A stretch of DNA of 64,000 bases from Acetobacter peroxydans (lineage in GTDB: Bacteria; Pseudomonadota; Alphaproteobacteria; Acetobacterales; Acetobacteraceae), in NCBI RefSeq assembly GCF_006539345.1, contig NZ_BJMV01000004.1:124001-188000 (forward strand). The letters are read 5' to 3'. The notes under the pieces were generated by a model. The model made no database searches. It worked only from the letters and a program-made list of their open reading frames with translations, and had not been told where the DNA came from. Position 1 is the stretch's first letter. Every line of letters begins with the position of its first letter. This document shows positions 21,183-30,895 of this stretch, piece by piece. A program made the translations under genes and the position numbers.

Positions 21183-21766
21183 CACGCGGCTCCCTTCATG
21201 GCGTAATGCAAACGGAACAGGCGGGTTTTGAGGCTTGCGTCATAAAGCTTTGCCCCCACGCGCACGACAAGACCGCCGAGCAGTGAGGAATCGACGCGCT
21301 CACGAATGGTAATACGGGAATAGCCGGCCTCGGCCAGGCGAACCTGAAGCTGGGCGCGCTGCTCGGATGTAAGGGGATCGACGCTCACGACCTCGGCCAC
21401 CACTTCACCCCTGCGGGCAATGGCGAGCGCATCAAGGGCGGACAGAACCCGACGCAGCACGGGCAGGCGACGGTTTTCCGCCACAACCCCTACGAAATTG
21501 CGCAGAAGCTGCCCGAATCCCTGCGCCTGAAGCACGGCGAGAACAGCCGCGCTGGACACCTTGATGTCGAGCCGCCTGTCCGCGAGAACCGTACGCAGCG
21601 GCGCACTTTCATCTATCAGCCGCGCGAGGGCGGCCCCTTCATCAAGCACGGTATCCAGCTGCCGCTGTTCGGCTGCCAGATCATAAAGCGCAGTTGCGTA
21701 CCGGCCTTCGAGGCCATTGGCAGCAAAAGCGACCGGTTGTGCTGTCGTTACGCCCGAAGCCACCAC
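21182..21766 (-). CDS. atpH: F1F0 ATP synthase delta subunit
   Basis: Links F1 to the stator stalk. First gene of the atp operon here; the F0 genes are elsewhere, as usual in this part of the alphaproteobacteria. The open frame runs further upstream, but the conserved protein begins around [30 protein letters not shown], which has two adjacent GTG codons (21766 and 21763) and no ATG; an AAGGAAAG-type ribosome site lies upstream. This gives about 194 residues, the usual length. The C-terminal motif [16 protein letters not shown] is typical. Confidence 0.93.
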
Positions 21767-22107
21767 TCTTTCGGTTCTTTCCTTCTGTGCGCGCCGGCAT
21801 TCCACACGAAAGGGCGCCGCGCCATTGATCCAGAAAATGAATCCGGTTTTAAGGCACCCATCGGCGGGGCGTCTAGCATGACCGTAACTACCGCGCAACC
21901 GGCAGAACGGTGCAATCGCACTTCAAAGGAAAAAGCTCCCGGCCCTGACAGCGCAACGGCGTGCCGGACGCCCGGTATAGCCGCACCTCAAACCGCCAGC
22001 GCAACGGCCCACAACCAACATCAGACAGGGAAAGACTCCACCACGCAGACACATGCCCGACTGTGGCACAACACGATTTGATGAGATGGGGCTGGAAGGG
22101 CGAAAAC
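21767..22107. other. Intergenic region upstream of atp operon
   Basis: About 340 bp between the atpH start and tRNA-Gly. It should hold the atp operon promoter on the minus strand, but I see no clear consensus, no convincing ORF and no structured RNA. Confidence 0.4.
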
Positions 22108-22181
22108 TGGAGCGGACAGAGGGAATCGAACCCTCCTCGGTAGCTTGGAAGGCTACTGCATTACCACTATGCTATGCCCGC
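22108..22181 (-). tRNA. tRNA-Gly (anticodon UCC)
   Basis: Cloverleaf on the minus strand. Acceptor GCGGGCA pairs with TGTCCGC (one G-T). The anticodon stem GTAGC/GCTAC encloses loop CTTCCAA with anticodon TCC. The T-arm has GGTTCGATTCC, discriminator T, and CCA is encoded (complement of 22108-22110). Confidence 0.95.
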
Positions 22182-22436
22182 GCTCCGCTTGTGGGGCTTA
22201 CATAACGCCAAAATTACCCTACGCGCAAGACCCGCCTGAACAGGCACGCCAAGGGGCAGCATAGGGGCGGCGCAATCCGGCAACCCCATGCCAGTTCACG
22301 CAAATATGCCGTAGCCTCTTGACTTTAGGCTCACAACATACTTTCTTCCGCCTCCTGCGCTACGTCGCTTTTAAGTGGCTGGTCAGACCAACGGCTTTCC
22401 GTTATAGGTCTTTCCCAGCCGTGACGGACGCGCTGC

Positions 22437-22513
22437 AGGGGTGTAGCTCAATTGGCTAGAGTGCCGGTCTCCAAAACCGGAGGTTGTGGGTTCGAGACCC
22501 TCCACCCCTGCCA
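22437..22513 (+). tRNA. tRNA-Trp (anticodon CCA)
   Basis: Acceptor AGGGGTG pairs with CACCCCT. The anticodon loop CTCCAAA lies between CCGGT and ACCGG, giving anticodon CCA. The T-loop is GGTTCGAGACC and the 3' CCA is encoded. It sits 130 bp upstream of secE, the conserved bacterial tRNA-Trp/secE/nusG order. Confidence 0.97.
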
Positions 22514-22643
22514 GATTCTCTGGCTCTGTACGGGAAAATTCCGCTTTAATCTTCTGACAATGCGGTGTTTCGTGTAGGGCTGAACAGGTTCAGGCCGCCC
22601 GCTCAGGGTGCCATGAACGCAAGATGTGGAAGAGGGTGGGTTC

Positions 22644-22838
22644 GTGTCGTTCAGTCCCGGTAAGTTCCTGCATGACGTGCGCGCCGAGGCCGAACGGGTC
22701 ACCTGGCCCTCCCGGCGGGCAACGCTTGTGACCACGGGTGCCGTTCTGGCTATGGCTGGCATGGCGTCCGTCTTTTTCTTTGTGGTTGACCAGCTGATCG
22801 GTCTCGGCCTGCGTCAACTCTTCGGGCTGGGAGGCTGA
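22644..22838 (+). CDS. secE: Preprotein translocase subunit SecE
   Basis: 64-residue single-span inner-membrane component of SecYEG. The amphipathic conserved helix FLHDVRAEAERVTWPSRRATLV (about 8-29) precedes one transmembrane segment (about 30-52). Start chosen at GTG 22644 (MSFSPGKF), with AGAGGGTGGG just upstream; another GTG at 22626 would add six residues. nusG begins 9 bp after the stop. Confidence 0.93.
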   Translation: MSFSPGKFLHDVRAEAERVTWPSRRATLVTTGAVLAMAGMASVFFFVVDQLIGLGLRQLFGLGG

Positions 22839-22847
22839 GGAAGCGAC

Positions 22848-23378
22848 ATGGCCAAGCGTTGGTACGTGGTTCACGTCTATTCGGGCTTCGAAAAGAAAAT
22901 CGCCCAGTACATCCGCGAAGAAGCGGAGCAGAAGGGCCTGAGCGACCATATTGACGAGATTCTTGTCCCCTCCGAGGAGGTGATTGAGGTGCGTCGTGGC
23001 CAGAAGGTCAACACGGAACGCAAGTTCTTCCCCGGTTATGTCCTCATCAAGATGGAAATGACCGACGAGAGCTGGCACCTTGTCAAGGATTCGCCCAAAG
23101 TCACCGGCTTTCTGGGCACCCGCAACCGCCCCACCCCTATTTCGGCGGCGGAAGCGGAACGGATTATCCGCCAGACCGAGGAAGGTGTGCAGCATCCCCG
23201 CTCCGCCATTACTTTCGAGGTGGGCGAGCAGATTCGCGTGTCGGATGGTCCCTTCACGTCCTTCAATGGCGTCATTGAGGAAGTGGACGAAGACAAGAGC
23301 CGCCTGAAGGTAAGCGTTTCGATTTTCGGGCGTTCCACGCCGGTCGATCTGGAGTTCAATCAGGTCGAAAAGCTCTAG
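22848..23378 (+). CDS. nusG: Transcription termination/antitermination factor NusG
   Basis: 176 residues. NGN domain ([22 protein letters not shown]...[12 protein letters not shown]) and C-terminal KOW domain ([46 protein letters not shown]). It binds RNA polymerase, Rho and the ribosome. A strong terminator follows immediately, and the ribosomal protein operon (rplK onward) that usually comes next is not here. Confidence 0.97.
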   Translation: MAKRWYVVHVYSGFEKKIAQYIREEAEQKGLSDHIDEILVPSEEVIEVRRGQKVNTERKFFPGYVLIKMEMTDESWHLVKDSPKVTGFLGTRNRPTPISAAEAERIIRQTEEGVQHPRSAITFEVGEQIRVSDGPFTSFNGVIEEVDEDKSRLKVSVSIFGRSTPVDLEFNQVEKL

Positions 23379-23402
23379 GTGGCTCTTTCCACCTGACAAT
23401 GG

Positions 23403-23429
23403 AAAAAGCGGCCACTGGCCGCTTTTTTT
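23403..23429. terminator. Bidirectional terminator after nusG
   Basis: AAAAAGCGGCC (23403-23413), ACT loop, GGCCGCTTTTTTT (23417-23429). Serves nusG and the convergent S9 peptidase. Confidence 0.92.
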
Positions 23430-23438
23430 ATGCCTGCT

Positions 23439-25460
23439 TTACGCGCCGGACTCGGCAGGCTCAAAGCCGAACAGCCGCCCGTAAAAAGCCAGCTCTTCCA
23501 CAAAGGCCGTGCGGATGGTGCTCTCCTGCCGGAAACCATGCCCCTCCCCCGCAAACTCCCGCAGAATACAGGGTGTACCCGCCTCCTGCAGCGCCTCGGC
23601 CATGGCCCGCGCCTGTGAAAGAGGCACCACCCTGTCCTCCTGCCCCTGAAACAGTAGAACGGGAGCACGAATCCGCACCGCTTTCTGCAAAGGCGAACGA
23701 GCCAGATAAAGCGCCTCGGATTCGGGCCAGGGGCCGATCAGACCATCAAGGTAGCGCGACTCGAATTTGTGCGTTTCCACAGCCAGGGCACGCAGGTCCG
23801 TAACCCCGTAAAGGCTGACCCCCGCCGCAAACAGGCTGGATTCGGCCAGCGCCACCAGCACTGTCATACCCCCAGCGCTTGAACCACGGATGGCGATGCG
23901 CCGCGGGTCAACCCAGCCCTCGCACACGACATGCGCGCAGGCGGCGATACAGTCGGTCACGTCCACAACGCCCCACTGACCACGCAGGCGCTCGCGCCAG
24001 GCCCGCCCGAATCCACTTGAACCGCCGTAGTTGACATCGAGCACCGCAAAGCCGCGCGATGTCCACCACTGCACCTTGAACGAAAAGCTGTCCTGGGCAC
24101 GCGCGGTCGGGCCGCCATGCACCTGCACGATCAGCGGCGGGCGCTCACCTTCAGGCACGCAGGCCGTGCTGCTGGTAGGCGGATAAAAAAACGCGTGCCC
24201 GGATGGCGTTTGCTCATCCCCAACACGAAAACGCAGCGAAACCGGGCTGGCAATATCCTGCGCCTGCAACACCGCAGGGGCCGCGTGATAGAGAATCCGC
24301 TCCTGCGGCGGCACCGCCGCCATATCCGCCGCCATGATACGGGGCAGAGCATCTGGCGGGGCATCCAGCCAGACCAGACGCCCATCCGCCAGCGGCACAG
24401 GACACTGCTCAGGCCGGCCGGGCACAGGCAGAAATGTGCCATCCGCGCGGCGCAGTACGGTTTGGCTTTCTCCCTCTCGCACACTCAGGAACAAACACGC
24501 GCCACCCGGCAACGGCTGGTAACTGCGCTGACCAAACACCCATGCCGGTTGCCCGATCTCGCCTTGCGGCACCGCGCAGGGTGTCAGCACCGCATCTGCC
24601 TCGCCGCGCCCGGCCTGCCATACGCTCCACTGGCCCGAACGGTCTGAAATCACCAGCAGGCGGCCATCTTCCGTCCAGCGGGGTTCGAGCAGCGATTCCT
24701 GCCCGCCCGCACCAGCCAGCACGCATGGCGCGCCGAGCCCCATAATGGCGCCGCTGGCCGCGCGCTCAAGCCGGGCCACGCACAGGCGCGTGGCCTCCCA
24801 CGGCATGAACGGGTGCGACCACTCGACCCACGCCAGCAAACTGCCATCTGGCGAAACGGCCGGGGCCGCATAAAAATCCGCCCCGCTGGCCAGAACGACT
24901 CCCCCGGCGGCCTCCTGCCCCGCCGGTTCAGGCAGCGCGGCATGGTTCAGAACAACCAGTGCGGCCTGTGGCTCGGCGTGATCGTGCCGGTAGTCCTCCC
25001 GCACGGCCAGCAGGCCGCCGCCCATGGAGTCGAATCGCAGATCAGCAAAGCGTAAGCCAGCCTCCCCCGCAATCTGGTGGGCCTCCTTATCCTTGCCCGC
25101 GTCGGCGGCAGCGGCGGTGTGCGATGTCAGCCACACCGCACCGCTCTTGCGGTCAGAATAAGCAATGCCCTGTGCGCCAACCGCATAGGCCCCACCTCCA
25201 TATTCATGCACACGGGTACCGATATCGGTCTGCGGGGGCAGGACTTCGACAATACCTGCCGTCTCGCTCCAGCTCATAAGGGCCGTACGCCCGCCCTCCG
25301 CCGGGCGACGTTCCAGCCAGTAGACCGTCTGGTCCCAAGCCGTCACTTCAGACAGGGTCAGGGTTTTTCCGGCCACCAGGGCCGCCGTCACGGGAGAAGG
25401 CCACGCGCCGCAGGGAATGGGCCTGCGTGATTCGGAAGGGAGAGAGGGTCGGTCTGTCAT
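23439..25460 (-). CDS. S9 family (prolyl oligopeptidase-like) serine peptidase
   Basis: 673 residues. N-terminal beta-propeller-like region (about 1-390), then an alpha/beta hydrolase domain. Catalytic triad candidates: Ser in IRGSSAGGMT, Asp in LLFQGQEDRVVP, and His in EFAGEGHGF near the C-terminus. The stretch VQVHGGPTARAQDSF gives the oxyanion region. It resembles acylaminoacyl-peptidase/dipeptidyl-peptidase types (S9C), and no signal peptide is seen, so it is probably cytoplasmic. Substrate unknown. Its 5' end may overlap the divergent DedA gene. Confidence 0.9.
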   Translation of the reverse strand: MTDRPSLPSESRRPIPCGAWPSPVTAALVAGKTLTLSEVTAWDQTVYWLERRPAEGGRTALMSWSETAGIVEVLPPQTDIGTRVHEYGGGAYAVGAQGIAYSDRKSGAVWLTSHTAAAADAGKDKEAHQIAGEAGLRFADLRFDSMGGGLLAVREDYRHDHAEPQAALVVLNHAALPEPAGQEAAGGVVLASGADFYAAPAVSPDGSLLAWVEWSHPFMPWEATRLCVARLERAASGAIMGLGAPCVLAGAGGQESLLEPRWTEDGRLLVISDRSGQWSVWQAGRGEADAVLTPCAVPQGEIGQPAWVFGQRSYQPLPGGACLFLSVREGESQTVLRRADGTFLPVPGRPEQCPVPLADGRLVWLDAPPDALPRIMAADMAAVPPQERILYHAAPAVLQAQDIASPVSLRFRVGDEQTPSGHAFFYPPTSSTACVPEGERPPLIVQVHGGPTARAQDSFSFKVQWWTSRGFAVLDVNYGGSSGFGRAWRERLRGQWGVVDVTDCIAACAHVVCEGWVDPRRIAIRGSSAGGMTVLVALAESSLFAAGVSLYGVTDLRALAVETHKFESRYLDGLIGPWPESEALYLARSPLQKAVRIRAPVLLFQGQEDRVVPLSQARAMAEALQEAGTPCILREFAGEGHGFRQESTIRTAFVEELAFYGRLFGFEPAESGA

Positions 25461-26311
25461 GGCCGTACCCTAGCACCGCCGGGCCAGCCTGTTCAAAAAT
25501 CCCGGCCTGTGGGCACCACGCCACCATCCGCCTTTACGGAACGTTCAGACTTGACAGAGAGGGAGCACTCACGGTTCCTCCCCATTGCGGCGCGCCTCCT
25601 GCCTGCGCGCCTCCTGTCAGAACTGGATACTCCGCCCTGCTGCATACTCTGCACTCCGCCTTTTCTCTCGACTTTCTCACCAGCCTGTTCAGCCATTACG
25701 GCTATGGGGTGATTTGCGTCGTGGTGATGCTCGAAAGCATGGGGCTGCCCCTGCCTGCGGAAAGCCTGTTGATTACCAGCGCGCTGTTCTGCGCCACCAC
25801 GCACAAACTCCAGATAGAAGGTGTGATAATCGCGGGGGTGACGGGCGCGATCATGGGCGACAATTTCGGCTATCTGATTGGCCATGAACTGGGCCTGCAC
25901 ATGCTGGGCAAGCACGGTAACAAGGTCGGGCTGACATCCAAACGCCTGCTGCTAGGGCGCTATATCTTTTTGCGCCATGGCGGGTCTGTCGTGTTTTTTG
26001 GCCGGTTTATTGCCATTCTGCGCATGTTTGTGGCCCTGCTGGCAGGGGCTATCCGTATGCCCTGGCACACGTTCCTGTTCTACAATGCGCTGGGGGGCGT
26101 ATTCTGGGCTGGCGGTTATACCCTGTGCGCCTATATGCTGGGAAACGAGATTCTGCGGCTTTCAGGCTGGATTGCTATCGGTTTCGGCGTTGTCGCCTGC
26201 ACCGTAATTCTCGCCCTGCTGATTTTTTTCAAACGCAATGAAAAACGTCTGACGGCAGAAGCCATGCAGGCCGCCCAACAGGATGAACAGCTCAAGGCCC
26301 TTCTGCCATGA
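25427..26311 (+). CDS. DedA-family membrane protein; start uncertain
   Basis: Inner-membrane protein of the DedA/VTT family (undecaprenyl-phosphate or lipid flippase-type roles in characterised members). Conserved core from about 25660: FLTSLFSHYGYGVICVVVMLESMGLPLP-type segment, GDNFGYLIGHELG, and FFGRFIAILRMFVALLAGAIRMPWHTF, with four to five membrane spans and a Lys/Glu-rich tail. The only in-frame standard start before the core is GTG 25427, which adds about 75 non-conserved residues and overlaps the S9 peptidase start by 34 bp. A CTG at 25637/25640 would give the normal family length. The stop overlaps the SDR start as ATGA. Confidence 0.85.
   Translation: MIRKGERVGLSWPYPSTAGPACSKIPACGHHATIRLYGTFRLDREGALTVPPHCGAPPACAPPVRTGYSALLHTLHSAFSLDFLTSLFSHYGYGVICVVVMLESMGLPLPAESLLITSALFCATTHKLQIEGVIIAGVTGAIMGDNFGYLIGHELGLHMLGKHGNKVGLTSKRLLLGRYIFLRHGGSVVFFGRFIAILRMFVALLAGAIRMPWHTFLFYNALGGVFWAGGYTLCAYMLGNEILRLSGWIAIGFGVVACTVILALLIFFKRNEKRLTAEAMQAAQQDEQLKALLP
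25534..25546 (+). repeat. 13-bp palindrome-containing promoter motif, copy 2
   Basis: Identical TTACGGAACGTTC to 5205-5217, again followed after 3 bases by CTTGA (here CTTGACA, a perfect -35-like hexamer). It lies between the divergent S9 peptidase and DedA genes. Confidence 0.5.
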
Positions 26312-27312
26312 CCGTACAACAGCCTGCCGGACTTCTGCACAAACTGGGCACCATCCTGCCCGGCCGCTCCGATACATGGCGCGTGATGGACACAAAGCCA
26401 GACCTGCACGGCCGTACGGCACTGGTGACAGGGGGCAACAGCGGACTGGGCCTTGAAGTGGCGCGCGGTCTTGCCCGCCGGGGTGCGCGCCTGCTGCTGC
26501 CAGTCAGGGATCCCGCGCGGGGCCAACAGGCCGTGGCGGATCTGACCGCCACCTGCCCGCAGGCCCGGATCAGCCTGCTTGCGCTTGATCTGGCCTCTCT
26601 CGACTCCGTCAGCGCCTGCGCTCAGGCGGTGGCGGAACAGACCGACACGCTGGATTTCCTGATCAATAATGCCGGTATCATGGCGCCCGTTCACCGCCTT
26701 GAGACACAGGATGGATTCGAACTGCAGTTCGGCGTCAACCATCTGGGCCATTTCGCCCTGACCGCCGGCCTGCGCCCCCTGCTCGAAGCCGCCAGTGAAG
26801 GCGGCACGGTCGTCACCGTGGCCAGCCTCGCGGCGGGGCGCAATACCCTGCATTTTGACGACCTGCAAAGCCGCCACCGCTACAGCCCGTTCGGGGCCTA
26901 CCAGCAGAGCAAGCTGGCCAATCTGCTGTTTTCCATGGAACTGGCGCGCCGGGCCGCCGAAAACGGCTGGAACCTGCACGCCCGCGCCGCCCACCCCGGC
27001 TGGGCCTGCACCGCCATCGTGGCCAATGGACAGGGGGCAACGCTCCCCGCGCCCTTAGGGCGAATCGAGCAGACACTCGGGGGCATGGTGCTCCGCATCA
27101 TGGGGCAGTCCGCCGCGCGCGGGGCGGAGCCACTGCTTTACGCCGCCCTGTCCCCCGATGCGCGCGATGGCGAATATTACGGACCGCAGGGGCCGGGAGA
27201 ACGGCACGGGCCCCCCGGCCTCGCCCACATTCCCGCCACTGCGCGCAAGCCGAGTCTGGCTGCGCGCCTGTGGGATGTTTCGGAACGGCTGACCGGCACG
27301 TCCATGGGCTGA
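26308..27312 (+). CDS. Short-chain dehydrogenase/reductase
   Basis: 334-residue SDR of the retinol-dehydrogenase/WW-oxidoreductase-like type. Cofactor motif TGGNSGLGLEVARGLA (about residues 39-54), with Arg in the following PVRDP suggesting NADP. NNAGIMAP is at about 122-129, the catalytic Ser lies in VTVASLAAGR, and YSPFGAYQQSKLANLLF carries the catalytic YxxxK. Its ATG overlaps the DedA stop (ATGA), so the two are co-translated. Substrate unknown. It converges with the helicase 11 bp downstream. Confidence 0.9.
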   Translation: MTVQQPAGLLHKLGTILPGRSDTWRVMDTKPDLHGRTALVTGGNSGLGLEVARGLARRGARLLLPVRDPARGQQAVADLTATCPQARISLLALDLASLDSVSACAQAVAEQTDTLDFLINNAGIMAPVHRLETQDGFELQFGVNHLGHFALTAGLRPLLEAASEGGTVVTVASLAAGRNTLHFDDLQSRHRYSPFGAYQQSKLANLLFSMELARRAAENGWNLHARAAHPGWACTAIVANGQGATLPAPLGRIEQTLGGMVLRIMGQSAARGAEPLLYAALSPDARDGEYYGPQGPGERHGPPGLAHIPATARKPSLAARLWDVSERLTGTSMG

Positions 27313-27323
27313 ACGCCCCGCTT

Positions 27324-29687
27324 TCAGAACTTCTGGGTCTGGCGCGCGCGGCTCTGCTGACGCAGAACGCTTTCAATCCAGTCGTTCAGGCGGCGGGTCG
27401 TATCCTCGGCCTCTTCGCGGTCGGGGTAAAACTCAGGAAAGCGCAACGCCAGCCACCGCCACGCCACAAGCCGCTTGTGGCGCTTTTCCGCCCGCTCCAG
27501 CTCCTCTCGCCCGGCGCGCTCAGCCGGAGGCAGCCGCCCCGTGCCAGGGGGGAGCACCCGCCGCCCGGCCGCATGATCCGCCGCCCAGCCAACCAGACGC
27601 CGTATACCGTTGTCACGGTCATCGACCGGACACATGGCGTAAGCCCAGCGTGTAGGCAGATCGAGCGTATCCACGCCTTCCAGCGCCGAGGCGATGGCAA
27701 AGGCCTGCTCCATATCCGCCAGCCGGTAGTTAGGGTCATCCTTACGCAACACGGCGCGGTGAATGCGCGACAGCACGCCATACAGGCTTTGCGAGCCGAT
27801 TTCCGTGGCCACCGCCTTCACGATATCCACATCCGGCTGCACGAACGGGCGCAGGTCTTCCGGCTGTTCGGGGTCGGCCTCAAGCTGTCGCCGCACGAAA
27901 CTCGGGCTGCCCGCCCCCGCCAGCACGGCGACGACCCCCGTTTCATGCTTGCCAAAGCGCCCGGCCCGCCCGCCGATCTGCTTGACTTCCTGCACGCTCA
28001 GGTCACGCGTCTGGCGGCCGTCATATTTCTTGAGCGAGGCGAACACCACCCGCTTGATGGACAGATTCAGCCCCATGCCGATGGCATCGGTTGCCACCAG
28101 AATATCGGCCTGACCGGAATTGAAGCGTTGCGCCTCGGCCCGCCGGACCTCGGGGCTCAGCGCGCCGTACACCACCGCCACCCGCTTGCCATGCTGCATG
28201 AGCGCCGCACGCAGGTCCAGCACCTCCCGGCGAGAAAAGGCAATCAGCGCATCGCCCGCGCCCAGATCCGCCAGCCTGACCGGCTGAGAGGCCGCACGCA
28301 GCGGGCTTTTGCGCTCCAGCGAGATTTCATCCAACGGGTCGCCGCACAGTTCGGCAATCCGCCGTACCATGGGAATACAGTCCGGCGCGCCCAATACATA
28401 AAGGTGCCGCGCAGGCGCCCCCATAATGGCCGCCGTCCAGGCGGCGCCACGGTCGGTATCGAACAGCATCTGCGCCTCGTCGATCACCGCCACATCAACC
28501 GGGCTGTAGAACGGGCACATTTCCACCGTGGCGGCCAGATGCCGGCTGCCCGGTACGATCAGACGCTCCTCGCCAGTAGAAAGCGACGCCTCCACCCCGC
28601 GTGAGGCCAGCGCCTCGCGGAATTCATGTGCCAGAAGCCGCAGGGGAGCGAGCGCGAGCCCGCTTTCCGCCTGCGCCAGCGCGTTGAGCGCCGTGTAGGA
28701 TTTGCCGCTGTTGGTGGGGCCTGTCACCAGTGTAATGCGGCGCTGCAACGCGCGGGCGGTGCGAAAATGCGCGGCATAACGATCCAGCGCCGCCACGCGG
28801 GCAATCACGGCGTTGGCCACCTTGCGCCCCATATCCGGTGCGGGCTGGCCTGCGGAGCCACGCCCAGGCGCATCGCCTTCCGCCGGGCGGCCGCCCCGGC
28901 GCCATTCGTTCAGCTTGCCGCGCAGGGCTACAAGGGTCTGGGGGTCGAACTCCCAGCGCTCGCGCCCACCCGGTTCGCTAACCTTGCGGGCAACGGGCAG
29001 CCGATTCTCGGCAATCCAGCGCAGTGCCTCACGCCCGGAGCAGTGCAGCAGACGCGGCACCTCGCTGAACGGTACCAGACTTTCTTCCCAGGCGCGGAGC
29101 TGTTCTTCCTCCTGGGCACGGAGGCGGCGGCCTGCTGTCTCGATCTTGCTGGCGGCGTCCTGCCTGCGGCTTTCTTCCTGCCGGGTAAAGGTCAGGAACG
29201 GGTCATCCGCCGACAGGCCAAACGCCACGGCCACCGCCATAAGCAGCAGGTCTGTCTGGGCGGGTGAAGGCACGCGCCCGGTATCGACCAGATCGGCCTG
29301 CACGGATTCGAAGGCCGCGCGCGGCGAGGCTCCGTAGCTGCGCAGGCGGGCCTGCGCCACCGGGTCCAGCGCGCGTTCGAGTGTCTGGTCGTCAGCCTGC
29401 GGGTCTTCCACCGTGGCGCAGGCGTCTTCTATTTCCTCGCGGGTGATCCATATCCGCCCGCTACGACGGGTCTTGTCCAGGAGGCGCGAAACCCACTTCT
29501 TGCGGCGCACCAGACACAGCACGTGGCGGTATATTGCGTCGTCCACGCTGCGCTGGCCCGGCTCCAGCGCCCGGGCAAGGCGACGCAGGACTTCTGTTTC
29601 CTCTCTGGGCTCGGGTGAGAGGCCGGTGCGTGCCACGGCAGTGGCGAGAGCATCACGGGCGGGAGAGGCGGAATGATCTGATACCAT
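27324..29687 (-). CDS. Suv3-like superfamily 2 RNA/DNA helicase (paralogue 1)
   Basis: 787 residues. Helicase core begins around residue 310: Walker A TGPTNSGKSYTAL (about 317-329), motif Ia LALAPLRLLAHEF, DEAQM motif II (about 402), then the C-terminal helicase lobe with [16 protein letters not shown] and QIGGRAGRFG. This layout is the Suv3 (mitochondrial degradosome) type found in alphaproteobacteria. The first 300 residues are a family-poor extension rich in charged residues. A second Suv3-like gene lies at 40429-43065. A role in RNA turnover is inferred from the family. Confidence 0.9.
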   Translation of the reverse strand: MVSDHSASPARDALATAVARTGLSPEPREETEVLRRLARALEPGQRSVDDAIYRHVLCLVRRKKWVSRLLDKTRRSGRIWITREEIEDACATVEDPQADDQTLERALDPVAQARLRSYGASPRAAFESVQADLVDTGRVPSPAQTDLLLMAVAVAFGLSADDPFLTFTRQEESRRQDAASKIETAGRRLRAQEEEQLRAWEESLVPFSEVPRLLHCSGREALRWIAENRLPVARKVSEPGGRERWEFDPQTLVALRGKLNEWRRGGRPAEGDAPGRGSAGQPAPDMGRKVANAVIARVAALDRYAAHFRTARALQRRITLVTGPTNSGKSYTALNALAQAESGLALAPLRLLAHEFREALASRGVEASLSTGEERLIVPGSRHLAATVEMCPFYSPVDVAVIDEAQMLFDTDRGAAWTAAIMGAPARHLYVLGAPDCIPMVRRIAELCGDPLDEISLERKSPLRAASQPVRLADLGAGDALIAFSRREVLDLRAALMQHGKRVAVVYGALSPEVRRAEAQRFNSGQADILVATDAIGMGLNLSIKRVVFASLKKYDGRQTRDLSVQEVKQIGGRAGRFGKHETGVVAVLAGAGSPSFVRRQLEADPEQPEDLRPFVQPDVDIVKAVATEIGSQSLYGVLSRIHRAVLRKDDPNYRLADMEQAFAIASALEGVDTLDLPTRWAYAMCPVDDRDNGIRRLVGWAADHAAGRRVLPPGTGRLPPAERAGREELERAEKRHKRLVAWRWLALRFPEFYPDREEAEDTTRRLNDWIESVLRQQSRARQTQKF

Positions 29688-29956
29688 GCCTTACCTTGTG
29701 CGGCATCAGGCCCGCGCCGACAATGTACTACACCCGACCGACACAAAAAATTACAGATCAGCGGGCGTTCTGCCGGGTGCGAACACGTCTGATGATGATT
29801 TTGCACTGGCATTGCCCGGCCCCGCCCCTTAAAAACGCCTCCACTGTATCCAGATACCCCGCGCGGGCCTGACCGGGGCACAGCCCCCAACAACGGCCCC
29901 GCGCCCGGTGTCCATACCCGGAACCGACCTGCTGCAAGCGGAGTACAACGCGGCCC

Positions 29957-30853
29957 ATGTCTGAAACCATTCTTGAAACCGGCATTCTTCCCCTCATGTC
30001 CGCCTCTGACGTGCCCAGCAGCCTGCTGCCGGTCGAAGGTCAGGAAGGCGTATGGCACCTGGCCCCGCCCACGAAGGAATACGGCCACCTGTACCCGGCC
30101 ACCGTGCTGACCGTGCATCACTGGACGGACCGTCTGTTCAGCTTCACCACCACCCGTGATCCTGGCCTGCGCTTCGAGAACGGCCAGTTCGCCATGATCG
30201 GCATCGAAGTGGACGGTAAGCCGCTACTGCGCGCCTATTCCATTGCCTCGCCCAACTACGCGGATGAAATGGAGTTCCTCTCCATCGCCGTGCCCGATGG
30301 CCCGCTGACCTCGCGCCTGCGCCACGTCAAGATGGGTGATACGGTGCTGATCGGCCGCAAGCCGACCGGCACGCTGCTGCTGGACAACCTGCGCCCCGGC
30401 CGGAACCTGTATTTCCTGTCCACTGGCACAGGGCTTGCACCGTTCATGAGCCTGATCAAAGACCCGGAATGCTACGAGCGTTACGAGCATGTGATACTGA
30501 GCCATACCGTGCGTATTTCGGGCGAACTGGCCTATGCCAACCACATCCGCCACGAACTGCCCGAGCACGAATTCCTGGGCGAAGACGTATCAGGCAAGCT
30601 GCTGTACTACCCCGCCGTCACGCGTGAGAGCTTTGCCGTGACCGACCGCATCACCAAGCTGATCGAAAGCGGCAAGATTTTCGAGGATCTGGGCATTCCC
30701 GCTCTCGACCCCGAACATGACCGCGTGATGATCTGCGGCTCGCCGGAAATGCTGGCCGACACCGAGGCCCTGCTGCGCGCACGCGGCTTCGATGAAGGCA
30801 ATATGTCCACGCCCGGCGCGTATGTGGTGGAAAAGGCTTTCGCTGAGCGCTAA
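29957..30853 (+). CDS. fpr: Ferredoxin--NADP reductase
   Basis: 298 residues, bacterial FNR type. FAD-binding LLRAYSIASPNY, the phosphate/NADP part LYFLSTGTGLAPFMSLI, VMICGSPEML and C-terminal VVEKAFAER are the expected signatures. The N-terminus is about 35 residues longer than E. coli Fpr. It shuttles electrons between NADPH and ferredoxin or flavodoxin. It is followed 42 bp later by gor, so both may belong to a redox operon. fdxA at 43.2 kb is a possible partner. Confidence 0.93.
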   Translation: MSETILETGILPLMSASDVPSSLLPVEGQEGVWHLAPPTKEYGHLYPATVLTVHHWTDRLFSFTTTRDPGLRFENGQFAMIGIEVDGKPLLRAYSIASPNYADEMEFLSIAVPDGPLTSRLRHVKMGDTVLIGRKPTGTLLLDNLRPGRNLYFLSTGTGLAPFMSLIKDPECYERYEHVILSHTVRISGELAYANHIRHELPEHEFLGEDVSGKLLYYPAVTRESFAVTDRITKLIESGKIFEDLGIPALDPEHDRVMICGSPEMLADTEALLRARGFDEGNMSTPGAYVVEKAFAER

Positions 30854-30895
30854 AAAACCTCCCACCAGACCAGAACCCCGCACAGGAGCACACCT

